NCBI GenBank assembly: GCA_037178855.1
Contig: JASJZC010000005.1
Coordinates: forward strand, 7,626,001-7,690,000
Direction: 5' to 3'
DNA: 64,000 nt
DNA from: Oscheius sp. JU75
Taxonomy: Eukaryota > Nematoda > Chromadorea > Rhabditida > Rhabditidae
The notes under the pieces were generated by a model, which was not told where the DNA came from, made no database searches, and saw nothing but the letters and a program-made list of their open reading frames with translations. The position numbers were made by a program, and so were the translations under genes. Below, one piece after another: positions 42,888 to 52,830 of the stretch; the first letter of the stretch is position 1, and the number at the start of each line of letters is the position of its first letter.

Positions 42888-43502
42888 ATGCTTTCAGTTA
42901 TTTTAACTGTTCTTCTTACTTTCGTCGTTTCAACACATGCTGCCTGTAACATCAAATTCCCTAACGGAACTGCTACAAATGTTCATTGGTGGCAATGCAA
43001 CAAAAGCCCTATTTCGTTCTCTAACGCCCGTACATTTGACAAGAAGGGTTCTGAATGATTCAATGATATAAAAACGATATCTTTTTTAGGGAATAAGATG
43101 TATCCACTTCGCGTGGACGGTCCGATCATTATCAAAGTCGACATGAATAACCCGTCTTTGACCCTTCGGTCCCCCAATTTGAGAATCACGGCCACGGTTT
43201 GGACGTGGGGAGGAGTGCGTGGCTGTGGCTGGCACTCAATACCAACTTTTGGTCTACTGTAGGATTCTCGAAGATATACAAAAATACCGTTAAGGAACAA
43301 TTTGGACGCGTGCAAGTATGGTGTGCCGTGTCCAATTCGTCCGGGAAAACGCACAATTACTCTTACTCTGGATCTGAGCAAGTTCCAAAGGATTGTCAAG
43401 ATGTTGATGGGTGATCAAGCTTACCAAGTTCAGCTGCAACTGGATGATAAGACTTCCCATAAGACATCCTGCCTGATGGGACAACTTCGCGTAAAAGTCT
43501 GA
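42888..43502 (+). CDS. Secreted ML-domain (MD-2-like lipid-binding) protein 1
   Basis: Exons 42888-43047, 43090-43258 and 43295-43502 give about 178 aa. Signal peptide LSVILTVLLTFVVSTHA, then CNIKFPNGTATNVHWWQC, SPISFSNARTF, PLRVDGPIIIKVDMNNPSLT, VWTWGGVRGCGWHSIPTFGL, NNLDACKYGVPCPIRPGKRT and a last CLMGQLRVKV. The CP...G signature after a D.C pair and the six-cysteine beta-sandwich layout fit the ML / GM2-activator-like superfamily, whose members bind lipids outside cells or in lysosomes. Exon lengths 160, 169 and 208 nt are the same in ML gene 2. Assignment to ML is by pattern, not by alignment. Confidence 0.7.
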
Positions 43503-43826
43503 AGGACGAACGTTTTCTGGGGTTTTAGTTGTTTCAATAAAGTTTTTTCCGCATTACTTGAATTAAGTATAATTCACAAGATAAAACAAGTTAGGAACAT
43601 CTTTTAAAGTTTGGTGAAAACTAGCTACAGCGGTCCTCTTCAAACCATTCGGTGAAATGATGCAGTAGCAGCAGCGTTCTGTCCTGTGTTTTAAGCTATT
43701 CTTTACTGAAAGTTCGTTTCATCCACATACTGCCTTTCCGATGAAATGTACACATGGACTGCTTCCTCAACAGAACAATTGAAGACTGCTCAGAAGCTGT
43801 GAACTTACCTCGATTTTAAACGGAGG

Positions 43827-43869
43827 GCGTCTTTCCGCGCCCCTCAGCTTAAGTTGGGCGTAAAGACGC
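43827..43869. other. G/C-rich inverted repeat (hairpin)
   Basis: GCGTCTTTCCGCGCCC pairs with GGGCGTAAAGACGC across a 13-nt spacer, with one mismatch and small asymmetry. Could be a folded RNA, a short transposon end or chance. Confidence 0.45.
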
Positions 43870-44139
43870 GGTCCCCCTTCCCCTTCTTAATGTTCAATGC
43901 AAATACGTAACTTTCTTAAACTGTTTATAGAAAAGACAACATAATGAGCCGCACTTAGATTAGCGGTTGTGAAAGAGATCATCTTCTCTAAGAAACTTTG
44001 AAGTTCGAGAGTAATATGTAGTGCTTGAGAATAGTAATGTAACCGTCATCCTTTGATCTTTTAATTATTCTGTTTGCGCATCTGTTGCAGAGATATTTTC
44101 CGATGTTGTTGCAGGTCGAATCATTTGTATAAGTTTCAG

Positions 44140-44147
44140 TATTTATA
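44140..44147 (+). promoter_or_regulatory. TATA-like element of ML-domain gene 2
   Basis: TATTTATA, first T 37 nt before the ATG at 44177. Confidence 0.4.
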
Positions 44148-44176
44148 CTGGAAAAATTCAGTATTACAAATATACC

Positions 44177-44795
44177 ATGTCTCTCTTTGCTTTTGCTCTC
44201 CTTATGGCTTTCTATGCTTTTTCCGATGCTGCCTGTAATATAAAGTGGCCAAACGGAACCGATACAAGGTCAAATTTCTGGCAATGTGACCAGAATCCAG
44301 TCCGTTTCTCCAACTTTCGTACTTACGACTTGCGAGGTGTGTTAAGTTCAGATATAAAATAGCGCAAAGTTTTTGAGGAAACCCGATGTATCCGATCCAG
44401 GTCGACCAAACAATTGTACTAAGAGTCGACATGAACAACCCAGGCTACACTCTCCAATCTCCAAACCTTCGAGTCTCTTCCAAAATTTGGGCCTGGGGAG
44501 GTACAAAAGGATGCGGCTGGCACCTATTACCTACGTTTGGACTGATGTACCTCCTTTTCAAGATTGCATAGAAATTAACCACTTTAGGAACAATTTAGAC
44601 GCCTGTGCCAATGGTTATCCCTGTCCAATTTTACCAGGAAAACGTACAATCGCTGTGACGCAGAATGTGGCCAAGTTCAGCGCCATTCTCAAGTTGCTGT
44701 TCGGCGACGCTGCGTATCAGATACAATGGACGCTGACAGACACATTCTATAAGACTTCCGCTTGCATTATTGGTCAACTTCGGATTAAACAATGA
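44177..44795 (+). CDS. Secreted ML-domain (MD-2-like lipid-binding) protein 2
   Basis: Exons 44177-44336, 44378-44546 and 44588-44795 (160, 169, 208 nt). Signal peptide SLFAFALLMAFYAFSDA, then CNIKWPNGTDTRSNFWQC, VRFSNFRTYDL, IQVDQTIVLRVDMNNPGYT, IWAWGGTKGCGWHLLPTFGL, NNLDACANGYPCPILPGKRT and CIIGQLRIKQ. About 178 aa, with the same cysteine positions as gene 1. The TGA stop overlaps AATAAA (44795-44800), so the 3' UTR is likely only a few tens of nt. Predicted extracellular lipid binder. Confidence 0.7.
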
Positions 44796-45195
44796 ATAAA
44801 ACGTTTACGGAAGAATTTATGTCTCAATTTCGAGCTGCATTTTCACATTACGATTGTTACGTAAAAGCTAATAGACGATGCTCCCTAAAAGATAGACGTT
44901 CTTTTGAACGAGAGCGACTACAGTTATATCTTCTGCATTATTGGACAATTCAGAGCATGTAAACTACTGTGTCTTTGCGAGATTTAAAAACAGTTTTTTG
45001 ACAGTTTGCAAGAAATGTTAAATTCGAATTTTTCGTTCTGTCAAGCCAAAACCAATTGACATAACTACTCTCTATGTGTCGTTCTACGGCTAATCGGCTA
45101 CTCTTCTATGCAGTCGCAGTGATAACCTGCAGGAACAATTCAAGTGTTCTGGAGTCAACAACACGATTATAAGTATTATCGAGAAGACAGCTAAA
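44796..45195. other. Spacer, nothing supported
   Basis: A short piece at about 44940 (TTGGACAATTCAGAGCATG) recalls the end of ML gene 2 and may be a decayed exon end. Confidence 0.3.
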
Positions 45196-45503
45196 ATGAT
45201 ATTGTTGTTACTTTTGGTTTTGCTGTCTTATGTAATCGAAACCGATCTGAACTACGTAATCCTGTGGCCTAATCGAAAGGATAACCATTCCCATTGATGG
45301 TAGTGTAACCATCAAATTTTTTAATCTCCACATTGAGGATAATAGGTCGCGTCTAAAAAGTTTGACAGCGACTTTTCAGGAAGTTTTGTGATTTTTCAGA
45401 TGTATCTTGTCCCGATCAAATCTGAACTTGTAATTCGAGTAGGCATTGATGACTGTATGGATATACATTTCTTTCGATTACCTAAACTTCCTGCTCTTTA
45501 TTA
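45196..45503 (+). pseudogene. Decayed ML-domain gene copy
   Basis: A signal-peptide-like start (MILLLLLVLLSYVIE) continues DLNYVILWPNRKDNHSH to a stop, where the intact genes have CNI..PNGT. Later MYLVPIKSELVIRVGIDD follows a TTTTTCAG acceptor, mirroring MYPLRVDGPIIIKVDMNN of gene 1. The WGG and CP..PG blocks are missing. Read as a truncated pseudogene between ML genes 2 and 3. Confidence 0.55.
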
Positions 45504-45814
45504 ATCTGTGGATTTGGAGGACAGGGCATGACTGGCTGGAATGTGCTTCTGGAACCAGAGAAATTTTATGTTGTCTGTTTTACCATATTCAAATTGTGGT
45601 TTGATAAGACATGAACGCATGAGGAGTTCTTCCGTGTCCATTTTTCTCAGGGCATTAGCGCTGCATACTGTGCTGGAATGATAACAAAAACAAGTTGCAA
45701 ATTTGTATTTCCGCGTTGCAACAATGTTTGCTCGAATTAGTGAACCTAAGCCAGACACTATTTACATACGCTATCATATAAAGTTTAAAAAAATTGCAAG
45801 AGATACAAGCGAAA
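45504..45814. other. Spacer before ML gene 3
   Basis: Holds the TATA box of ML gene 3; a minus-strand open frame here has no support. Confidence 0.4.
45779..45785 (+). promoter_or_regulatory. TATA box of ML-domain gene 3
   Basis: TATAAAG, first T 36 nt before the ATG at 45815. Confidence 0.6.
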
Positions 45815-46413
45815 ATGATTCTTATTCTACTGTTTTGTTTCTTTGCCACAGCTGAAGCTGCCTGCTCCGTCCGTTGGCCTAACAATACTGACCAGGCAGT
45901 TCATTGGTGGCCATGCAATTCGAGCCCTGTGACATTCTCCAACTTTCAAACTTTGGATCAAAATGGTAACTGTCGTTTTGAAACTTAAATCCGTGTTTAG
46001 GAAACCAAGTGTACCCTCTTAATGCCGACGGCCCGATCATGATGAAAGTCGACATTCACAATCCAAGCTATACTTTCGTGAGACCGAATCTTCGCATTTC
46101 TGGCACCGTTTGGTACTGGGGAGGAATCTTTAGCTGTGGCTGGCAACATCTGCCCACATTTGGACTGATGTAGGGCACGAAATTTCCTGATTCAGTTTGT
46201 TTTAGTAACAACTTGGATGCTTGTGATGGAGCTCCATGCCCAATCTACCCTGGAGACCATACACTTTCTCTTACTCTGGATATGAGCAAGTTTAAAACTA
46301 TTGTCGATTTTCTGTTGAAGGACGAAGCCTATCAAGTAGAGCTTTTGGTTGAGGATACCTACTATCATACAACAGCTTGTCTTATGGGACAAGCTCGTGT
46401 ACAGTCATTGTAA
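45815..46413 (+). CDS. Secreted ML-domain (MD-2-like lipid-binding) protein 3
   Basis: Exons 45815-45965, 46001-46169 and 46206-46413 (151, 169, 208 nt). Signal peptide ILILLFCFFATAEA, then CSVRWPNNTDQAVHWWPC, SNFQTLDQNG, PLNADGPIMMKVDIHNPSYT, VWYWGGIFSCGWQHLPTFGL, NNLDACDGAPCPIYPGDHT and CLMGQARVQSL. The basic PGK loop of genes 1 and 2 is PGDH here. Otherwise the cysteine framework and exon phases are the same. Predicted secreted lipid-binding protein. Confidence 0.7.
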
Positions 46414-46567
46414 TTATTTTTGTCACAAATTTTGGGAAAAAAACATGTATATTTTTCTGTCCGCTTCTATAAGAGAAACTCACAAATCTATTCGTGCATC
46501 ATATTACTTCACGTCAGCACTGATTGATAAAACGCTCGCTATCAGTAGCCAAAAAGAGCAGTTCCAA

Positions 46568-47675
46568 ATGATTCGAACTCACCTTTTTCTTATTGCTCTT
46601 CCGTTGGTTCTAGCAGTTTGCCCGATCGGCTACAATTATGAAAGTTTCTTTAACAAGTAAGTTATTTAAGATATATTGGTACTGTGCTACAGATGTTACA
46701 GAGTAGCCAAACAGCATATTCCATTTTTAATTGCTGAACAAGAGTGTATAGCACAAGGAGGACATTTAGTCACTTTGAATAGTGTCTTAGAGGGATCATA
46801 CGTTACAGGCAACCAGTTTTGTAGATCCGGAAGAACAAATCATTCAGAGCTCGTCACATCACAAAATTCTTCTGTACAGAGTTATTGGATAGGATATAAT
46901 CGTTTGATGTACTCCACCTGGACTTGGACAAGTGCTCAACCCTCAACGTTCAGTAACTTTGCTCCTGATCAACCGTCTGATCCCAGCCCTTATCAGTGTG
47001 CAGTCTCTAGAACTGTTGACAGCCTCTGGATGTGAGCTTGTCTGAAATTCTTTTGAACCGTTTTTCCAGAAAAGACTTATGCAATTTTTCAATACCTTTT
47101 GTATGTGATGCACCACCTAACAATTCGACTTGCCCAGATTGTCATCGTACAACAACTTCTGCACCTGTTACAAACTGCGGTTATTTGTTTGGATGAATAT
47201 TCCAAAATTCCACTTAAGGCGAACTTGTTTGTTCGGCCGGATATACAATGTATCCGGGGAACTGCAGATGTTACAAGGTGGACTCGGAGGGTTATTATTA
47301 CAAAGAGGCTGTCAAACATTGTGAACGAGAAAAAGCGACCCTGGCTAAAGTGATTAGCGAAGAACACAACACTTTCCTTTTTGGTTTGGCTGGAGAGTTC
47401 ACTGAAAACTTTAATCCTTGGATTGGACTTGTCTGTCCTAATGATAAAACTGCCGATTGTTATTGGCCTGACGGATCCAAACTATCTGGTTACAGCAACT
47501 TTGAGACAGGCAAGTTGTTGTTGATTTGGTTTGAAAACGTTTACCAGGAAGCTCTTTGGGAATCAGAACTGTCATGGACACGTGGAATGTTCTTTCAGAA
47601 GGCAAATGGGTTGGAATCAAGGACGATGCTAAAGATTCTGTCTTTTGCGAAAAAGGTAAACGCTTTGGTGGATGA
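46568..47675 (+). CDS. Secreted double C-type-lectin protein (clec type), copy 4
   Basis: Exons 46568-46656, 46693-47031, 47070-47179, 47219-47509 and 47548-47675. Signal peptide IRTHLFLIALPLVLA, then CPIGYNYESFFNKCYRV, FLIAEQECIAQGGHLVTL, SYWIGYNRLMYSTWTWTS, FSNFAPDQPSDPSPYQC and SIPFVC in the first domain. A hinge (CPDCHRTTTSAPVTNC) leads to CSAGYTMYPGNCRCYK, EAVKHCEREKATLAKVIS, NPWIGLVC, DCYWPDGSKLSGYSNFE and VFCEKG. The intron 47510-47547 starts GCAAGT and ends ACCAG. It is 38 nt, so it must be spliced to reach the conserved WNVLSEGKWVGI and VFCEK. The C-terminus after EKG is uncertain (in-frame stop at 47675 or one more exon). Confidence 0.78.
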
Positions 47676-48216
47676 TGTGGAAACCCATTTTAGAAGCTTT
47701 TATACGGTGAAAAGCTAATTGAAACTGCAATGTTGGCTTAATTATTAAGATTTAAGTGTTTATGATTCAAATACAGGAAAACGTTTCAATTTGTGTTATG
47801 TGTGTGCAGCAACAACTGAGCTTTCGAGCAAACGCAGTCTGCTCTTTCAGACAATTGAACTTCTCAGTACTTGTTTTTTTTTCGACTAATGTATTAAAGT
47901 GTTTTTTAATTTGCAACAAAAGGATTGATCAAAAAATTTTGTAATCTTCAAAACGCCAAAAACGATGAAATCAAAATGGTCACTGATATTCAGATGCTAA
48001 ATAAATTTTCGTGAACAGGGATTTAATCTCGTACAGATCACTGACTTTCAAAGCCACCCGACTTCCTTGTTCCCACGCTCATGAGAAAGAGAGGCATTAC
48101 TTTTCCGTCACTTAAACGTACAGGAAAACTTGCTTTTCCACGAAGTACGTCGTCCCAGAAAATTTGCATTAGACGGTAAAGACGGAAAATAGCAGGCGGA
48201 TTTGTTACATCCCAGC
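47676..48216. other. Intergenic region, nothing supported
   Basis: No gene, RNA or repeat recognised between clec copy 4 and the str-type gene S2. Confidence 0.4.
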
Positions 48217-49286
48217 ATGAATCCTGCTTTCCTCTTTCAAACATTCTTCGGATGCTTCGGTTTTGTTCTAAACACTCTGATGTCCCTAGTCATTCTAATC
48301 ACTATGCAAGATGGTTTGGGAAAGTTTAAATATCTGCTATTCACCCATACCGCTTTGTCGGCTATTCAATGCTTCTCCCCTGCTCTTACAGCACCCGTAT
48401 GTTTTCTAAACTGTAATCTAAAAACACCTTTTCTAGAAAATGTTCCAAAGTGGGAACTCCTGGATCACCTATGACTCTCTGAACATCATTCCCATGCCTT
48501 TGGCACAAATTCTTGTTATCCAGTTTTCCTCTGCTCATGTACTGATCATTATGGTCGTATCCTTCGTCTATCGCTATTACGTGGTCTGTAAGCCAATGTG
48601 GCTTAGAAACTTCACGATTTTTCGCACTTTGCTTGTTTGTCTTTTCGTGCTAGTCGGTCACATTGGGGCAATACTCCTTGGGCTTCCGGATGAGGAGTGT
48701 GAAGAGGAACACGGAGAGGAATTCTTACTGTCTACTGGTCGTCTTCTCAATAAAACAGCCTACATGTGTGTTCAAATAGCCGTAAGTTTCATCATTAATC
48801 AATGAAACAAGTCATATGTACGAAGGCTTTTTTTTTTAAATTTCAACTTGATCCTTCCAGCACGAAGAGCACCTTCACTTGGATGGAATGCTAGCTTTGC
48901 TCAACTATGCCATTGTTTTCGGTATTGGAATCGTTATAATTGTTTTCTGTATAGTGAAAATCAATCGCTCTTTGAATACCGATATCCAATCCGTAAACAA
49001 GTCCACGAGGACTCTACAGTGGAAAATTCTTATTCTCTTATTTCTACAGCTTCTTATTCCTCTTGTATCAGCTATAGTTCCGGCTAATATCATCATTATT
49101 CTAAGTTCTTTGGGCGTCAAATCCGAAAGAGCTGTTGATATTATTAGCTGCTCGTTTGCGCTGAGTCCAATCACTGAACCGATTCTCATACTGATTTTCA
49201 TCAAGAAGTATCGTTTAACTCTCATGTTTTGGCGCTCCCAAGGAAAGAAGAAAACTTCTTCGGGATGGGTGTCTAGCAATATGTGA
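48217..49286 (+). CDS. str-type 7TM chemoreceptor (copy S2), 316 aa
   Basis: Exons 48217-48396, 48437-48781 and 48861-49286. TM1 and TM2 are linked by KFKYLLFTHTALSAIQC. TM3 ends VVSFVYRYYVVCKPMWL with no intron at the site where copy S1 has one. An acidic loop (DEECEEEHGEEF) precedes TM5. TM6 reads LILLFLQLLIPLVSAIVPAN and TM7 ends EPILILIFIKKYR. The stop TGA overlaps AATAAA (49286-49291). Chemosensory receptor by family. Confidence 0.82.
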
Positions 49287-49507
49287 ATAAATAGTATTCA
49301 TTACTTCCTCTATATTGTCAGAAGATATGAATTCAGCAAAGAGAAGCTTGAATTGGCTAAAGTTGTGCAATCTTACTTCCGGAAAAAGTTAAGTACGCTT
49401 TAGAGCCTGTCAACACATTTGAACATGCCTCAGAATGTTGTGAATCCATCTTACTGATAGCAAACAGGCTATTTGTGTGTCTGTGCTCCTCTGCTCCACT
49501 AGCCCCG

Positions 49508-50897
49508 ATGAATAACACAACTGCAGAAGAAATTAGCGTTGCTGTCCTTATAGAGACTGTAAGTAGTGTTTCTTTTCTCCAAACTGTATTGAAGGTGGCA
49601 ATACTAGGAGTAGTTTTCAATACGTACGGATTTATTGTGGTTTGGAACAATTCAGTTCTCGCTACCAGTTTTGGTCGACTATGCTTGAGTCATTGCATTT
49701 CCAACATTTTTTCATGTGCAATTTTCTTCCTCTGGGCAACTCCAATGATCCTTACGTGAGTTTTTCTAAACTGTTGAATATGGTAAACAACGGTCAGTCC
49801 AAAAGGACTAGGTACAGTCAGCTGTTTATAGGCAAGCACAAACGCTGTCATCAAGTTTGTTTGGAAGGATCATTGGCCAAGTGTTTTCGTATCTGTTCTG
49901 TGTCAGCATGTACTCTCACGTTGCGGTATCTTTCGATCGCCTGATAGCAATCGGCTTTCCTCTAACAGTTCGTAGACAGCATGAGTCATAGATAAGACTT
50001 CCAGGCGAATCGGTTCCTTGTTTTCTTAAAAGAACACTCAAAGCTGTTTGCATTGTCACCGTGGGCATTCGCAATTCTGCATGCCGTGCCCTTCTTCTGG
50101 TGTAAGTTGAATAAAACATTATTTGGACCAGGAGAACATTAGTTACTATTTAAAAACCTATTGGCCTGTAAAGACGAGGTCATCCGTGTACGAGAACTAT
50201 GGAAGTTTTGGACCTGACTCTCTAATGATTTCAGACAAAGACTGCTACATGGTTTATAATGCTCAAACCTGGGAGTGGGACTACCCCGATACTACTAGTT
50301 GTAATCATGTTATGCTAATTGTCAACACTTGGAAACATCTGGCCTTGGCTGCCCTAATGACTGCCTTGGACATGACCACACTCTTCTTGTTGAGACGACA
50401 TGACAAGGTGTGATAAGCCAGCCATAGTTTACAGCCCTTACAGAGTATCGAGACTTGCTTGAATTTTCCCAAAGACGTCATTCGACAAAGAGAAATACGC
50501 TTTTTCCTACAGGTTATTAGCTTTTTTCAGTTACAGTCTGACTTCAGACTGTAGTCAAAAGCAGCTTTTTCATCTTTGAAGAGATCAACTACCATATCAC
50601 TAGCAAGCTATGGGTTAATCAGTACTATGCATTTTTCTTATCTGATTTTTCCTGGCTCATTTATCATGTGCTCGACGGGTAGCAGGATTACCATTTAGGG
50701 GCTAGTTGAAAACATTCAGGTTCATTCTGTGTGTCTTCCAACTCAAAAACTCGAAGGCTGAAAAGCAGGAATCTAAGAATTTATGGCCAAAGTTTTGCAA
50801 CAAACTTCTTTACGTCACCTGTCAACTGAGCAACAGTTGTACTGGATCAAGTTACGAGCAGGATGTGGCTCGGGTCCGAACATTGTCTAATTTGTAG
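49508..50897 (+). CDS. srx-type 7TM chemoreceptor, complete
   Basis: Eight exons: 49508-49558, 49595-49755, 49832-49967, 50005-50101, 50235-50407, 50444-50512, 50548-50678 and 50720-50897. Exons of 51, 161, 136, 173 and 131 nt equal those of the srx gene at 13 kb. Motifs: NTYGFIVVWNNSVLATSFGR, MYSHVAVSFDRLIAIGFPLT, DCYMVYNAQTWEWDYPD, VIRQREIRFFLQ joined to TVVKSSFFIFEEINY, and WLIYHVLDG followed by a cysteine-containing cytoplasmic tail. Introns range from 35 to 133 nt. Chemosensory receptor by family. Confidence 0.8.
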
Positions 50898-51105
50898 CGT
50901 TTAATTGAAGTCTTTTATTTTTGGCAATAAAAATCTGTCATCAGGTCTTTGAACAAGTGTAGGATTCAGTTCCGCTTCTAAAACTGTATCTCTGTGTAAT
51001 CTCGTACAATACAAGATTATACCCCTTCACATTATTGTTATAGTTTGTTGGCATTTATTTAAGTTTGAGATACAAAAGAAATCCGTTTTACTCATCACTT
51101 TAAAC

Positions 51106-52230
51106 ATGCTTAACTTCCAGACAGCATGCAGCGTTTCCGGGTTTTTCCTCAACGTGTTCATGTCTGCCGTTATTTTGTTCACGAAAAGTGAACAAATCGG
51201 AGGGTACAAATACCTCTTGTTCCTATATACGACCTCATCAGCTGTTCTCTCTTATTGCCCAGTGTTTACTGCTCCAGTAAGTTCGCTAGTTTCAAAGATC
51301 ACTTTGGGGTTTTCAAAAATTTATCTTAGACCTTCTTTATCAACGAACATACTTGGATTTTGTATGACAGTCTTAATATTCTACCTCGATCATTAGCTCA
51401 GCTGTTGATCACTCAATACTCTGTTGGTTTTTTGCAGATTTTTGTAATACTTACTGTCTCCTTCATCTATCGATATTATGTCGTCTGCAGGCTCGTTTTG
51501 CCACTGTTATATCTGACCTTCTACAATTTTAGGCCACACAAACTAAAAACGTTTTCCACTGGCATTTGGTGTCTAATCTCACTTTGTTGCTTTGCTCTCA
51601 TTGGCTACCACACGTCTCTGCTCATTAATGGATCGATGCCCTCCAAGACATGCGAAGATGAACATGCTGGGAAATTCATGAATGCTACAGGTTTCGAATT
51701 AAACTCTATTGCGTATCAATGTGTACGTCTCACTGTAGGTAGTGTATTTACTTCTATATTCTAATCTTCAGGAACACGGAAAACCGGCTACTGAGGGCCT
51801 GCTCATTGCTGCAGATTACCTTATTTCTATGGCTCTGTCCGGAACTATCGTCTCTTTTTGCTGCTATAAAATCACAAAGGGACTTAAGACATCTTTTGCG
51901 TTAGCAGATGCTGCTACACGGAGCATGCAATACAGGATTTTTATCCTTTTACTTCTCCAGCTACTGATTCCAGTGCTCTTCACCTCGATTCCTGCCAACG
52001 GCATTCTGTTTGCTACCATGATAGGCTACAATCCAGAATACTTTGAGCGCTATATGTGCAGTCTGTTCTCTATCAATCCTTGTGTAGAGCCTATTTTGAT
52101 CTTGTTTTTTATCAAAAAGTACCAAACAACCATCAAGTCTTTCTTCTGCAAAAACAATGTCGCCGTGGAGAGTGGAGCTTCCGGAACAACAGATAGAATC
52201 CGATCGAATAATGCTGTGACCGTTGAATAA
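51106..52230 (+). CDS. str-type 7TM chemoreceptor (copy S3)
   Basis: Exons 51106-51276, 51330-51734 (or 51330-51490 plus 51533-51734) and 51772-52230. GGYKYLLFLYTTSSAVLS links TM1 and TM2. TM3 ends FIYRYYVVCR and continues RPHKLKTFSTG. TM6 reads FILLLLQLLIPVLFTSIPAN and TM7 ends EPILILFFIKKYQ. At 51491-51532, where copy S1 has an intron, there are 42 nt starting GCTCGT and ending TTTTAG: stop-free and in frame, so the exon is probably read through (adding 14 residues in the loop after TM3) unless an unusual GC donor is used. The TAA stop is inside AATAAA (52226-52231). Confidence 0.8.
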
Positions 52231-52830
52231 ATAGTTTTGATGCTGAATTATCAATCTTCTGGCTCTACAGCACAAACATTCCGCTTTGACCCGCTTTTGT
52301 TCTAAAAGATTGATATATTCCTATATCGCGAGCAGATAGTCTACGTTGATAGGGAGCAGGGATTGAAAAAGGAGTTCATGGCTAGTTCCAGATTTCTCTG
52401 CTTTGACAGCCGGGTTCTTCCAGTTCAACAGTTAGATTCTAACAGAAAAGAATGCAGCAAGTGTTCTGAGAAAAATACTTGATGTTTCCATACAAACGAT
52501 TCAATTGCAGTAGATTAGCGTCGGTGGAATTATGAGCAAGAACACTGCATTGTCGTTACAGTTGATTCGTTGACATACTTCTACCTAATCAAAGTTCGCT
52601 TGTGGCTTGAAAAAGCCAAAATAACTGCTAAGCTTGGCGGTTTTTGAGACAGCTCTTACGAAGATTTTTGGCCGTTTTGTGCTCTGTACTAGAAGAATAG
52701 AAATCATCTCATCATGCATTCAGCTTAGCTCGTTAAGTGTACTTGTCACGAGGTTTTTCTTCAGTTTACTTATCGGTTTCACCTGTTTCTAATCAGCGTT
52801 TTACGCTCACAACTCTTCGAAGACCGACAA
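52231..52830. other. Intergenic region, nothing supported
   Basis: No gene, RNA or repeat recognised. Confidence 0.4.

Larger units (their letters stand above)
43503..44176. other. Spacer between ML genes 1 and 2
   Basis: Contains the G/C-rich hairpin at 43827-43869 and the ML2 TATA-like element; otherwise nothing supported. Confidence 0.4.
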
